Origin: Hyphomicrobiales bacterium
Lineage (GTDB): Bacteria; Pseudomonadota; Alphaproteobacteria; Parvibaculales; Parvibaculaceae
Length of the DNA: 5,292 nt
Assembly: GCA_015655095.1 (NCBI GenBank)
Contig: JAATFR010000306.1
Location: 1-5,292, forward strand
Reading direction: 5' to 3'
Part shown: positions 1-5,292 of the stretch, piece by piece
How positions within the stretch are numbered: position 1 is the first letter of the stretch
Layout: every line of letters begins with the position of its first letter
Notes under the pieces: generated by a model
What the model was told of the DNA's origin: nothing
What the model saw: the letters and a program-made list of their open reading frames with translations, nothing else
Database searches by the model: none
Position numbers and translations under genes: made by a program

Positions 1-160
1 GCTGGCGGGCAAGCGCCGCGCAGGAGCGAAACCAGATTTCCTCTCCCGCCCCATCCGCATGGGTAAAGAGCGCCAGCACTTGACGCCCTTGTGCGAGCAG
101 CACGTCGAGGCAGGCATAGCCCACCTCGCTATAGGCAAAAACGATGATGCCGCCCGCCAT
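1..160 (-). CDS. UDP-4-amino-4-deoxy-L-arabinose formyltransferase, stand-alone ArnA N-terminal-domain homologue (partial, 3' end outside window)
   Basis: Only the first 53 codons are visible; the gene runs off the left edge. The start of the protein reads as the N-terminal formyltransferase domain of E. coli ArnA: a short hydrophobic strand with VFAY at residues 7-10, then a helix and the conserved FTH.D..GE pattern at residues 32-41 (E. coli has IFTHTDNPGE there). In this family the domain transfers a formyl group from N10-formyltetrahydrofolate to UDP-L-Ara4N in the cytoplasm. The Asn/His/Asp catalytic residues would lie beyond the edge and cannot be checked. The ATG directly follows the TGA of the glycosyltransferase gene (TGAATG) with no strong ribosome site, which suggests translational coupling. 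The matching dehydrogenase half of ArnA is a separate gene at 2459-3523. Whether another domain is fused downstream is not visible. Confidence 0.85.
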   Translation of the reverse strand, partial: MAGGIIVFAYSEVGYACLDVLLAQGRQVLALFTHADGAGEEIWFRSCAALARQ

Positions 161-1156
161 TCAGCTACCGGTTTTCTGATGAACCGCGCGGATGCGGAAC
201 CGCCCTCTCTGGCGCACCTGAATGTAGATACGCCCTATATATTCACCAACGATGCCAAGCCCGGTGATGACCACGCCCAGCAACAGGAACACGATCGCGA
301 ACAGCGTGAAAATGCCCTGCGCTTCCGGTCCCAGAAAAATGCGCCGCAGGAAAAGATAGAAGACCAGCAGCAGGCTGAGGCCCGACACGCCCATACCGAA
401 AATGGTGAACACCTGCAAAGGCACCAGACTAAAACCGGTCATAAGATCAAAGTTGAGCCTGATGAGCTGATAGAGATTATAGTTGGAACTGCCCGCATGG
501 CGCGCCGCGTGGGCGACCTCCACTTCCGTCGGGTTTGTCGAATAATAATGGGCAAGGGCCGGGATGAAGGTGGAGCTTTCGTTGCTCTCAACGATCATGC
601 GCACAATGTCGTGGCGATAGGCGCGCAGCATGCAGCCCTGATCGCGCATCTCGATTCTGGTGATCTTTTCACGAATGTGATTGAGGATCAGCGATGGCCA
701 GCGCCGCAGCCATGAATCCTGGCGCTGATGGCGGTAGCTGCCAACAATATCGTGCCCCTTGTCCATTTCGGCAATGAGTTTGGGAATCTCTTCCGGCGGA
801 TTCTGGAGATCAGCGTCCAGCGTGACGATGATGTCTCCCTGCGCGGTTTCGAACCCGGCCATCACTGCCATGTGCTGGCCATAATTGCGATCGAACTCGA
901 TGACCTTGATGATGTCGGGGCGTTGTTCGACAAATCCCTTCAGAATGTCGAGGGAATTGTCTTTACTGCCGTCGTCTGTAAACAGAACCTCCGCAGGTCG
1001 ACCAAGCCCATCCACTACCCGGGTCAGGCGTTCAAACAGAAGCGGCAGGTTGGCTGCCTCATTATAGACAGGGATGACGATGCTGATTTCCGGTCCGCCA
1101 AGCCTGGCGCGACGTGATGCAGGCTTCGTCGGTGAAATAGTGCTATCCATGCCCAT
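161..1156 (-). CDS. arnC: Undecaprenyl-phosphate 4-deoxy-4-formamido-L-arabinose transferase (ArnC-type GT2 glycosyltransferase)
   Basis: A 331-residue family 2 glycosyltransferase that, by homology, transfers 4-formamido-arabinose from its UDP carrier to undecaprenyl phosphate at the inner face of the inner membrane. Visible features are the opening strand with PVYNE (residues 29-33), TDDGSKDNS (60-68), the NYGQH.A.MAGF block (91-102), the metal-binding DAD (114-116) followed by LQNPPEEIP, RQDSW (145-149) and GCMLRAYR (174-181). All of these have close counterparts in E. coli ArnC. Two membrane helices follow at about 249-270 and 282-304, then GEYIGRIY (304-311), as in ArnC and polyprenyl-phosphate transferases such as GtrB. 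The N-terminus is about 13 residues longer than in E. coli. The first ATG is preferred because GGAAGG lies five bases upstream; an in-frame ATG two codons later is the alternative. A generic GtrB-like role is possible, but the neighbours favour ArnC. Confidence 0.93.
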   Translation of the reverse strand: MGMDSTISPTKPASRRARLGGPEISIVIPVYNEAANLPLLFERLTRVVDGLGRPAEVLFTDDGSKDNSLDILKGFVEQRPDIIKVIEFDRNYGQHMAVMAGFETAQGDIIVTLDADLQNPPEEIPKLIAEMDKGHDIVGSYRHQRQDSWLRRWPSLILNHIREKITRIEMRDQGCMLRAYRHDIVRMIVESNESSTFIPALAHYYSTNPTEVEVAHAARHAGSSNYNLYQLIRLNFDLMTGFSLVPLQVFTIFGMGVSGLSLLLVFYLFLRRIFLGPEAQGIFTLFAIVFLLLGVVITGLGIVGEYIGRIYIQVRQRGRFRIRAVHQKTGS

Positions 1157-1173
1157 GCGCGCCTTCCGGATAT

Positions 1174-1539
1174 TCAGGTTCTTGATACGAGATAAACACC
1201 AAAGATGATAATCGCAATACCAACGATACGCGTTGGCGTCACCGCCTCACCGAAGAAGGCATAGGCCGCCACGGCTGTCACGATGTATCCGATGGAAATC
1301 ATCGGATAAGCAAAACTCACCTCCACACGGGACAAAACCAGCAGCCATACGCATACGCTGAGCACATAACAGGCAAGCCCGAGCATAACATAGGGATTGG
1401 TGCCAATGCGCCAGCTCATCGCTATAAGCATGGCCGGATTAAACTCGAAATGTCCGATCTGGCGCATCCCCTGCTTTAGGGCAAGTTGGGCCGTGGCATT
1501 GAGCAGCACGCCCGCCATGATGAGCGCAAAATATTTCAT
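1174..1539 (-). CDS. Small four-helix membrane protein of the EamA/SMR type, ArnE/ArnF-like putative flippase subunit
   Basis: A 121-residue, very hydrophobic protein with four predicted membrane helices at about residues 3-21, 51-69, 76-96 and 104-118. This is the size and topology of small multidrug resistance proteins and of ArnE and ArnF. The segment WLLVL.....V..AYPM.S (65-82) is closer to E. coli ArnE than to ArnF. ArnE and ArnF together are thought to flip undecaprenyl-phosphate-aminoarabinose to the periplasmic face of the inner membrane. Position between arnD and arnC supports that role here. The start codon overlaps the arnD stop by four bases (ATGA), with a purine-rich GAAGGGGG about six bases upstream inside arnD. 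No second small subunit is present in the window, so this one may act as a homodimer or its partner may lie to the left. Substrate assignment rests on context; on sequence alone it is an EamA/SMR protein. Confidence 0.85.
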   Translation of the reverse strand: MKYFALIMAGVLLNATAQLALKQGMRQIGHFEFNPAMLIAMSWRIGTNPYVMLGLACYVLSVCVWLLVLSRVEVSFAYPMISIGYIVTAVAAYAFFGEAVTPTRIVGIAIIIFGVYLVSRT

Positions 1540-2462
1540 GCTGTGCCCCCCTTCGCACAGGCAGGCCCCTGCACCGCCATGGTGCCAGATCTTCCGTCCA
1601 CCTCGCCCTGCCGCAGTTCCGCCACATCAACCCCGCCCTGCTCCATCAGGCGCGCGGCCTCTTCCGCCTGGGCCACGAACTCGATTCCCCGGCTTTGCGC
1701 CCTGTCGAGAAATCCGGCGAACCAGTCCACCATCATCATGCCCTCGATTTCGGCATGAATGGTAAAAACCTCGTTATAGCCGGGCCGCAACCGAGACAGA
1801 AGAAAGTCCGCAAGCATGTCGAGGGGATATTCCGGACGCCCCATCAGCTCATCGAGGGTCGGCAGGGTGGTCGGAACCTGAAGCGTCCTGAACTGCCGGC
1901 CTTCGATGACCGGATAGAAGGGATGATCCCCCCTCACGTCCGTAGCATAATCGAGCCCGGCCTCATCATAGGCCGCCAGGCTTGAGGCGCTCGCCTGCCA
2001 GCCCGCTGCGCCTGCGGTTCTGGCTGGCTCCCCAAACACATCCTCATAAGCGGCGCGGGCCTTGGCGAATTCCTCGGATACGCGCGCGCGTGAAAGCTTG
2101 TGCAGCTTGTCCTGCCAGAAAACATGGTCCCAGCAGTGAATACCGGTCTCGAAGCCAGATCTGGCCACGCCACGCATAATGTCGGCATGCCTGCGCGAGA
2201 TGTTCGGCCCCGGCAGCAGCACGCCATTCATCAGTGTCCGTAAGCCATAAACGGAAACGACGCTGGTGCGGCTGACCTTCTGGAAAAAGCCCGGGCGGAA
2301 CATGCGTCTTATCGCCCGGCCCGTGTTGTCAGGCCCGAGCGAGAACAGAAATGTTGCGGGTATATGCCGGCTCTCAAGAAGACGCCTCAGCGCAGGCACG
2401 CCCTCGCGGGTGCCACGCTCCGTATCCACATCAATCTTGATGGAGAGCCTGGGCGCGCTCAT
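1536..2462 (-). CDS. arnD: 4-deoxy-4-formamido-L-arabinose-phosphoundecaprenol deformylase (ArnD, polysaccharide deacetylase fold)
   Basis: A 308-residue protein of the NodB/polysaccharide deacetylase superfamily. In the Ara4N pathway ArnD removes the formyl group from the undecaprenyl-phosphate-linked sugar so the free amino sugar can be flipped and attached to lipid A. The metal and catalytic signature is intact: IDVDT (residues 10-14, Asp11 and Asp13), GTREGVP (17-23), GPDN.GR (43-49), the H-x3-H metal pair His109 and His113 in GIHCWDH, AAGW (152-155), PTTLPT.DE..GR (197-209) and TIHAEIEG with His236 (234-241). Each block has an E. coli ArnD counterpart, and length is close to the usual about 296. 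The ATG overlaps the upstream dehydrogenase stop by four bases (ATGA), and its own stop overlaps the next start in the same way, indicating coupled translation. No signal peptide is seen, consistent with cytoplasmic-side action. Confidence 0.95.
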   Translation of the reverse strand: MSAPRLSIKIDVDTERGTREGVPALRRLLESRHIPATFLFSLGPDNTGRAIRRMFRPGFFQKVSRTSVVSVYGLRTLMNGVLLPGPNISRRHADIMRGVARSGFETGIHCWDHVFWQDKLHKLSRARVSEEFAKARAAYEDVFGEPARTAGAAGWQASASSLAAYDEAGLDYATDVRGDHPFYPVIEGRQFRTLQVPTTLPTLDELMGRPEYPLDMLADFLLSRLRPGYNEVFTIHAEIEGMMMVDWFAGFLDRAQSRGIEFVAQAEEAARLMEQGGVDVAELRQGEVDGRSGTMAVQGPACAKGGTA

Positions 2463-3523
2463 AGCAATTCGCGTTCCACCCGCTCCTTGCCGCCTGCGGG
2501 CATGAACTGATCTATATAGAACTCAACCGTCCGGCGGATCTCCTCGCGCACGTCTGTTTTCGGCTCCCAGCCCAGCGTCTCGCGCGCAGCCCTGATAGAT
2601 GGCACGCGCACCAGCATGTCCTGATAGCCCTTGCCGTAATATGCGCCGGATGAAGTGGTCACCACATTGATCTTCTCACGGATGTCTTCAAATCCTGAAA
2701 ACCCGGAAACCACATCGAGCATCATATCGGCGAGCTCGGCGATTGAAAGTTCCGCCCCCGGATTGCCAATATTGAAAATGCGTTTGTCGGCAATGCCGTC
2801 CCTGTTTTCCAGAATGGTCAGCAGCGCCTCGATAGCGTCATCTATATAGACAAAGCAGCGCTTCTGCTCACCGCCATCCACAAGCTGGATGTCGCTGCCG
2901 CGCAAAATATTGCCAAGAAACTGCGTCAGCACCCGCGAGGAGCCCTCGTTCGAGGCCATGATGTTGTCGAGCTTGGGACCGATCCAGTTGAACGGGCGGA
3001 ACAGCGTATATCTGAGCTGGTCCTTGAGACCGTAGGCATGGATCACCCGGTCGAGAAGCTGCTTTGAGCAGGAATATATCCAGCGCTGCTTGCCGATGGG
3101 ACCGAGCACCAGATTGGAGGTTTCCTCGTCGAACTCCTGGTCCGGCGACATGCCGTAAACCTCGGAGGTGGAGGGGAAAACCACGCGCTTGTTGTAGCGG
3201 ACGCAATAGCGGACGATGGCGAGATTGGCCTCGAAATCAAGCTCGAACACCCTGAGCGGGTCCGAGACATACACAGATGGCGTCGCGATCGCGACCAGCG
3301 GCAGCACCACATCGCACTTGCGCACGTGATACTCGATCCATTCCTTGTTGATGGTGATGTCACCCTCGACGAAATGGAAGCGGGGATTATCGAGGCACTT
3401 GTCCAGCTTGTCCGAAGCCAGGTCCATGCCATAGACGGACCAGTCGCGCTCACGCAGAATAGCTTCGCTCAGATGACTGCCGATAAAACCGTTCACCCCG
3501 AGAATAAGTACCTTGAGAGTCAT
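2459..3523 (-). CDS. arnA: UDP-glucuronate dehydrogenase/decarboxylase (stand-alone ArnA C-terminal domain, UDP-4-keto-pentose synthase)
   Basis: A 354-residue short-chain dehydrogenase/epimerase-type enzyme matching the C-terminal half of E. coli ArnA almost from its first residue. It should oxidise UDP-glucuronate with NAD+ and decarboxylate it to UDP-4-keto-pentose, the first committed step of the L-Ara4N pathway. Visible features are the Rossmann GVNGFIG (residues 9-15), Asp34 for NAD ribose, FHFVEGDI (49-56), WIEYHV.KCDVVLPLVAIATP (62-82), PSTSEVYG (117-124) with Ser120 and Glu121, the Tyr150...Lys154 catalytic pair, FRPFNW.GP (175-183), DGG.QKRCF (216-224) and YYGKGYQD (295-302) followed by Arg306. 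With a constant offset of 313 these correspond to ArnA Ser433, Glu434, Tyr463, Lys467 and Arg619, so the active site looks complete. The formyltransferase half is absent; a separate gene at the left edge supplies it. Related stand-alone enzymes are named bifunctional UDP-4-keto-pentose/UDP-xylose synthase, so UDP-xylose is a possible side product. It is the first gene of the operon. Its ATG has only a weak AGGCGG three bases upstream. Confidence 0.95.
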   Translation of the reverse strand: MTLKVLILGVNGFIGSHLSEAILRERDWSVYGMDLASDKLDKCLDNPRFHFVEGDITINKEWIEYHVRKCDVVLPLVAIATPSVYVSDPLRVFELDFEANLAIVRYCVRYNKRVVFPSTSEVYGMSPDQEFDEETSNLVLGPIGKQRWIYSCSKQLLDRVIHAYGLKDQLRYTLFRPFNWIGPKLDNIMASNEGSSRVLTQFLGNILRGSDIQLVDGGEQKRCFVYIDDAIEALLTILENRDGIADKRIFNIGNPGAELSIAELADMMLDVVSGFSGFEDIREKINVVTTSSGAYYGKGYQDMLVRVPSIRAARETLGWEPKTDVREEIRRTVEFYIDQFMPAGGKERVERELL

Positions 3524-3634
3524 AACCGCCTGCTGGCCGTCGCCAGCTGGCGTCCGGGCCCTTTGTCCTATGTGGCAGCCCTGTCATAGGGCCTCGGGAA
3601 ACGACTGTATCCAACCCAGAAATGATGCCCTGAG
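3524..3634 (-). promoter_or_regulatory. Leader of the arn-type operon with overlapping inverted repeats
   Basis: About 110 bases separate the proposed promoter from the first arn-type start codon. They hold several inverted repeats that share arms: GCCCT/AGGGC (3578-3582 with 3588-3592), CCTATG/CATAGG (3567-3572 with 3585-3590), GGCCCT/AGGGCC (3557-3562 with 3588-3593), a 12-base perfect palindrome at 3541-3552 and GCTGGC/GCCAGC around a four-base loop (3532-3547). The shared arms mean several of these pairings exclude each other in RNA. The last hairpin ends next to the weak AGGCGG ribosome site. No known riboswitch or leader peptide was recognised. A protein operator (the CCTATG dyad) or chance GC-rich pairing are alternatives. 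Confidence 0.35.
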
Positions 3635-3641
3635 CAAGGGA

Positions 3642-3671
3642 ATTCTATTTTTCCCGTCACCCGGATGCCGA
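3642..3671 (-). promoter_or_regulatory. Candidate promoter for the arn-type operon
   Basis: Read on the minus strand, TCGGCA (3671-3666) is followed after 18 bases by TAGAAT (3647-3642). These match the sigma-70 consensus at four of six and five of six positions. The -10 element sits in the most A-rich patch of the intergenic gap, and transcription would begin near 3635. No PhoP box or PmrA-type repeated CTTAA box was found next to it. The call rests on consensus matching only. Confidence 0.33.
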
Positions 3672-3691
3672 TTGCCCCGATTCAGGGGCTC

Positions 3692-3712
3692 GGACCGGAA
3701 CATTCCCGGTCC
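3692..3712 (-). terminator. Hairpin at the corA stop codon, possible terminator
   Basis: GGACCGG (3692-3698) and CCGGTCC (3706-3712) form a perfect 7-bp GC-rich stem with a 7-base loop, beginning at the last base of the corA TAG. A second small stem, GCCCC/GGGGC around six bases, follows at about 3674-3689 in the direction of transcription. No T-run follows either stem, so this is not a classical intrinsic terminator. It could stabilise the corA mRNA 3' end, weaken read-through or assist factor-dependent ending. Confidence 0.3.
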
Positions 3713-4680
3713 TAAAGCCAGCCGCGGCGCTTAAAAAAGTAATACGGCAAGACAGCGGAGAGAATCATCATGCAGATGGCGAACGGGTAACCATATTCCC
3801 ATTTCAATTCGGGAATGACCTGGAAGTTCATACCATAAATGCTGGCAAGCAGGGTCGGCGGCAGGAACACGACCGCAGCGACGGAGAATATCTTGATGAT
3901 CCCGTTCTGCTCACTGTTGATCATGCCCAGTGTCGCATCGAGCACGAAATTGATATTGCTGGTCAGGAACGTTGCATGGTCGCTGAGCGCCGTCACATCG
4001 CGTGAAATGGTTTTGAAATTCTTGCTGGACGCTTTGGCTACACGATTTTCGCTGGGGCGCCCCAGAAAGCTGAGCACGCGGTTGATACCGACAAGACAAT
4101 CCCGCGCCTTGGAAGTCAGCGCCTGAATGCGGCCAACCCCACGCAGCACACCTTCAAAGTCGACCTTTCCCCTTGCCCTGTCCCTGGCGAAGATCACCCG
4201 GGAGAGATCGTCCAGATCACGTTGAATGCTCTCCAGCACATCGGCGACCCGGTCGACGATGGCGTCCAGCAGGCCTTGAAGGACTTCCTCGCCGTTGCTG
4301 CACGGCAGATGATGCCGCCGCACCTTTGCCGCATAGATCTTGAAGGGCAGAGGCTCTCCGTAACGCAAGGTAATGAGCCTGTGTCCAACCATGACAAAGG
4401 TAACGGGAATCCCCTCCGGCATATCGGTGTCGGCATTGGTCAGCACGGTCGAGGTGAGGTAGATGGCGTTATCCTCCTCATAAAGGCGGCTCGAAACCTC
4501 AATTTCCTCCATCTGCTCAAGGGAAGGAATGTCGATCTGCAACTCCTCGTCAACCAGCCGCACCTCCTGCTCTGAGGGGGCAACAAGGTCTATCCATACA
4601 GCTTCAGGCGGAATGGAGCCGGAATGATCGACCGAGATAGGGCTAAGGCTGCCGTTTGTGCGCACATAGGCTGTAATCAT
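3712..4680 (-). CDS. corA: Magnesium and cobalt/divalent metal transporter CorA
   Basis: A complete CorA-family channel of 322 residues from this start; E. coli CorA has 316. CorA forms an inner-membrane homopentamer that admits Mg2+, and often Co2+ or Ni2+, from the periplasm. The large cytoplasmic domain carries the AVWIDLV..S..E segment (near residue 27) and EEIEVSSR. The C-terminus has the family signature: a first membrane helix at about 263-282 with FLPPTLLAS, then YGMN (282-285, the selectivity motif) and the periplasmic loop IPELKWEYGYP. The second helix is at about 298-316 and ends in the basic FFKRRGWL. Only this end is needed for confident assignment. An in-frame ATG at 4728 would add 16 residues; the 4680 start is preferred because MITAYV lines up with the E. 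coli N-terminus. Neither start has a well-spaced ribosome site. It lies on the same strand upstream of the arn-type operon but across a 188-bp gap, so it is probably a separate unit. Confidence 0.95.
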   Translation of the reverse strand: MITAYVRTNGSLSPISVDHSGSIPPEAVWIDLVAPSEQEVRLVDEELQIDIPSLEQMEEIEVSSRLYEEDNAIYLTSTVLTNADTDMPEGIPVTFVMVGHRLITLRYGEPLPFKIYAAKVRRHHLPCSNGEEVLQGLLDAIVDRVADVLESIQRDLDDLSRVIFARDRARGKVDFEGVLRGVGRIQALTSKARDCLVGINRVLSFLGRPSENRVAKASSKNFKTISRDVTALSDHATFLTSNINFVLDATLGMINSEQNGIIKIFSVAAVVFLPPTLLASIYGMNFQVIPELKWEYGYPFAICMMILSAVLPYYFFKRRGWL

Positions 4681-4728
4681 GGGAACCGGACCGGAAAGGT
4701 TTGAACGAATGGGCCGGAGTGTGCCCAT

Positions 4729-4775
4729 TCCCCCCGCTCACGGCAACCATTCCAAATATAATGAATATATGACGA
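4729..4775 (-). promoter_or_regulatory. AT-rich spacer upstream of corA, possible corA promoter region
   Basis: Between the channel-gene stop and the longer corA start is a 47-base spacer. Its distal half (about 4750-4771) is strikingly AT-rich against GC-rich surroundings and contains two TATATT motifs on the minus strand that could act as -10 elements. Neither has a good -35 match 16-18 bases upstream. A GGGGGGA run touches the ATG at 4728, too close to act as a normal ribosome site for it. Mg2+-responsive leaders are known upstream of some metal transporter genes, but no such structure is recognisable here. Confidence 0.25.
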
Positions 4776-5292
4776 TCAGTTGCGTGCGATCGCCGGCTGA
4801 CTCTGCCACCAGCCGCCACCAAGCGCCACAAAGAGGGCTGCCGTGTCTGCATAGCGTTGGGCAGCCGCACTGGCATAGGAAAGCCGGGCCTGCCCGAAAC
4901 TGCGCTGTGCGCTAACCAGATCGACCAGGTTGGACTTGCCTTCACGATAGCTCAGCCGTTGCATCCTGAGCGTGTCGGAGGCCACATCAAGTGCGATGCG
5001 TTGCTGGGCCATCAGCACACCATCGGTCTCCACCGCCTTCAACTGATCGGCAACCTGCCCGAATGCTTCCAGCACTGTCTGCTGATAAGTCGCGGCGCTC
5101 GCCTTGTAATACTCCAGAGCCGCTTGCCGGTTTGCCTCCAGTGTGCCGCCCTCGAATATCGGAGCGGTAAGCCCGGCGGCGATGCCCCAGGCAAGGCTGG
5201 ATGCGTTGAAAAGCTGATTTATGCTCGACGCCCCGAAGCTCGATCCAGCCGAAAGCGTGATATCCGGGTACATGTTCGCGGTCGCCACGCCC
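4776..5292 (-). CDS. RND-efflux outer-membrane channel, NodT/TolC (OMF) family, C-terminal part (5' end outside window)
   Basis: The last 171 or so residues of an outer-membrane factor, reading in from the right edge; the GTG at 5286-5288 is an internal valine codon, not a start. OMF proteins form trimeric channels with a beta-barrel and a periplasmic alpha-helical tunnel that completes tripartite RND or similar pumps. Visible family marks are YPDITLSAGSSFG near the edge, LFN.SSLAW.......PIFEGG.L.A, and the long helical stretch YQQTVLEAFGQVADQL. These are followed by RLSYREGKSNLVDLVSAQRS and the terminal LFVALGGGW typical of the NodT branch. The first repeat and any lipobox signal peptide lie outside the window. 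Partner inner-membrane pump and adaptor genes, if linked, would be expected to the right. The gene ends 95 bp before the preferred corA start. Confidence 0.92.
   Translation of the reverse strand, partial: GVATANMYPDITLSAGSSFGASSINQLFNASSLAWGIAAGLTAPIFEGGTLEANRQAALEYYKASAATYQQTVLEAFGQVADQLKAVETDGVLMAQQRIALDVASDTLRMQRLSYREGKSNLVDLVSAQRSFGQARLSYASAAAQRYADTAALFVALGGGWWQSQPAIARN

Noticed and set aside
59..715. Long plus-strand open frame (218 codons) opposite arnC
   Set aside because: It is the antisense of a gene with clear family motifs. Its composition (rich in Gln, His, Asp, Glu) shows no recognisable domain, as expected for a shadow frame in GC-rich DNA.
2511..2850. Palindrome TCTATATAGA occurring twice (2511-2520 and 2841-2850)
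   Set aside because: Both copies are in the dehydrogenase reading frame and encode the same Tyr-Ile-Asp tripeptide with the same codons. This is a coding coincidence and not a repeat element.
3043..3453. 136-codon minus-strand frame inside the dehydrogenase gene
   Set aside because: It is an out-of-frame reading of the conserved ArnA-type dehydrogenase. The residues are Ser/Arg/Pro/Trp-rich without domain signals.
3524..3711. PhoP or PmrA binding boxes upstream of the arn-type operon
   Set aside because: I looked for repeated GTTTA or CTTAA half-sites with the usual spacing and found none.
4222..4575. 117-codon plus-strand frame opposite corA
   Set aside because: It lies wholly within corA on the opposite strand, with no ribosome site or recognisable fold.
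4757..4762. Perfect TATAAT on the plus strand in the corA upstream spacer
   Set aside because: No -35 element lies at the right distance and no plus-strand gene follows. It is explained by the AT-rich nature of the spacer.
4743..4783. GCAAC/GTTGC inverted repeat as a terminator for the channel gene
   Set aside because: The stem is only 5 bp with a 31-base loop and no T-run, and it overlaps the end of the coding region.
5286..5288. GTG that could start a 170-residue protein
   Set aside because: The frame continues to the window edge and the sequence begins in the middle of the second half of an OMF channel, so the codon is an internal valine.

Overview
The window is a dense stretch of Gram-negative, probably proteobacterial, chromosome in which every supported gene lies on the minus strand. 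Genes are therefore read from high to low coordinates, and I see no believable gene on the plus strand. The GC-rich coding sequence, a NodT/TolC-type outer-membrane channel and genes for aminoarabinose (L-Ara4N) modification of lipid A all require an outer membrane. An alphaproteobacterium, possibly of the acetic-acid group, would fit, but that placement is a weak impression and not a demonstration.

Layout in transcription order. (1) 5292-4776: the C-terminal end of an outer-membrane efflux channel whose start lies beyond the right edge. (2) 4680 (or 4728)-3712: a complete CorA magnesium/divalent-metal transporter. (3) 3711-3524: a 188-bp gap with a possible terminator hairpin, a possible promoter and a leader full of inverted repeats. 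(4) 3523 to the left edge: a tightly packed five-gene operon. It runs ArnA-type dehydrogenase/decarboxylase, ArnD deformylase, a small ArnE/ArnF-like four-helix membrane protein, ArnC glycosyltransferase and the first 53 codons of an ArnA-type formyltransferase. The genes are joined by two 4-bp ATGA overlaps, one 17-bp gap and one TGA-ATG abutment.

Together the five genes cover the cytoplasmic half of the L-Ara4N route. UDP-glucuronate is oxidised and decarboxylated to UDP-4-keto-pentose. A transaminase (ArnB, not in the window) would aminate it. The formyltransferase protects the amine, ArnC moves the sugar to undecaprenyl phosphate, ArnD removes the formyl group, and the small membrane protein presumably flips the lipid-linked sugar for ArnT (not in the window) to place on lipid A. 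The expected result is a less negative outer membrane and resistance to cationic peptides such as polymyxin.

The main departures from the enterobacterial arrangement are three. ArnA is split into two separate genes at opposite ends of the visible operon. Only one small flippase-type subunit is seen where E. coli has two. The gene order differs from arnBCADTEF. This is a variant of a known pathway; I did not find evidence for a wholly new system.
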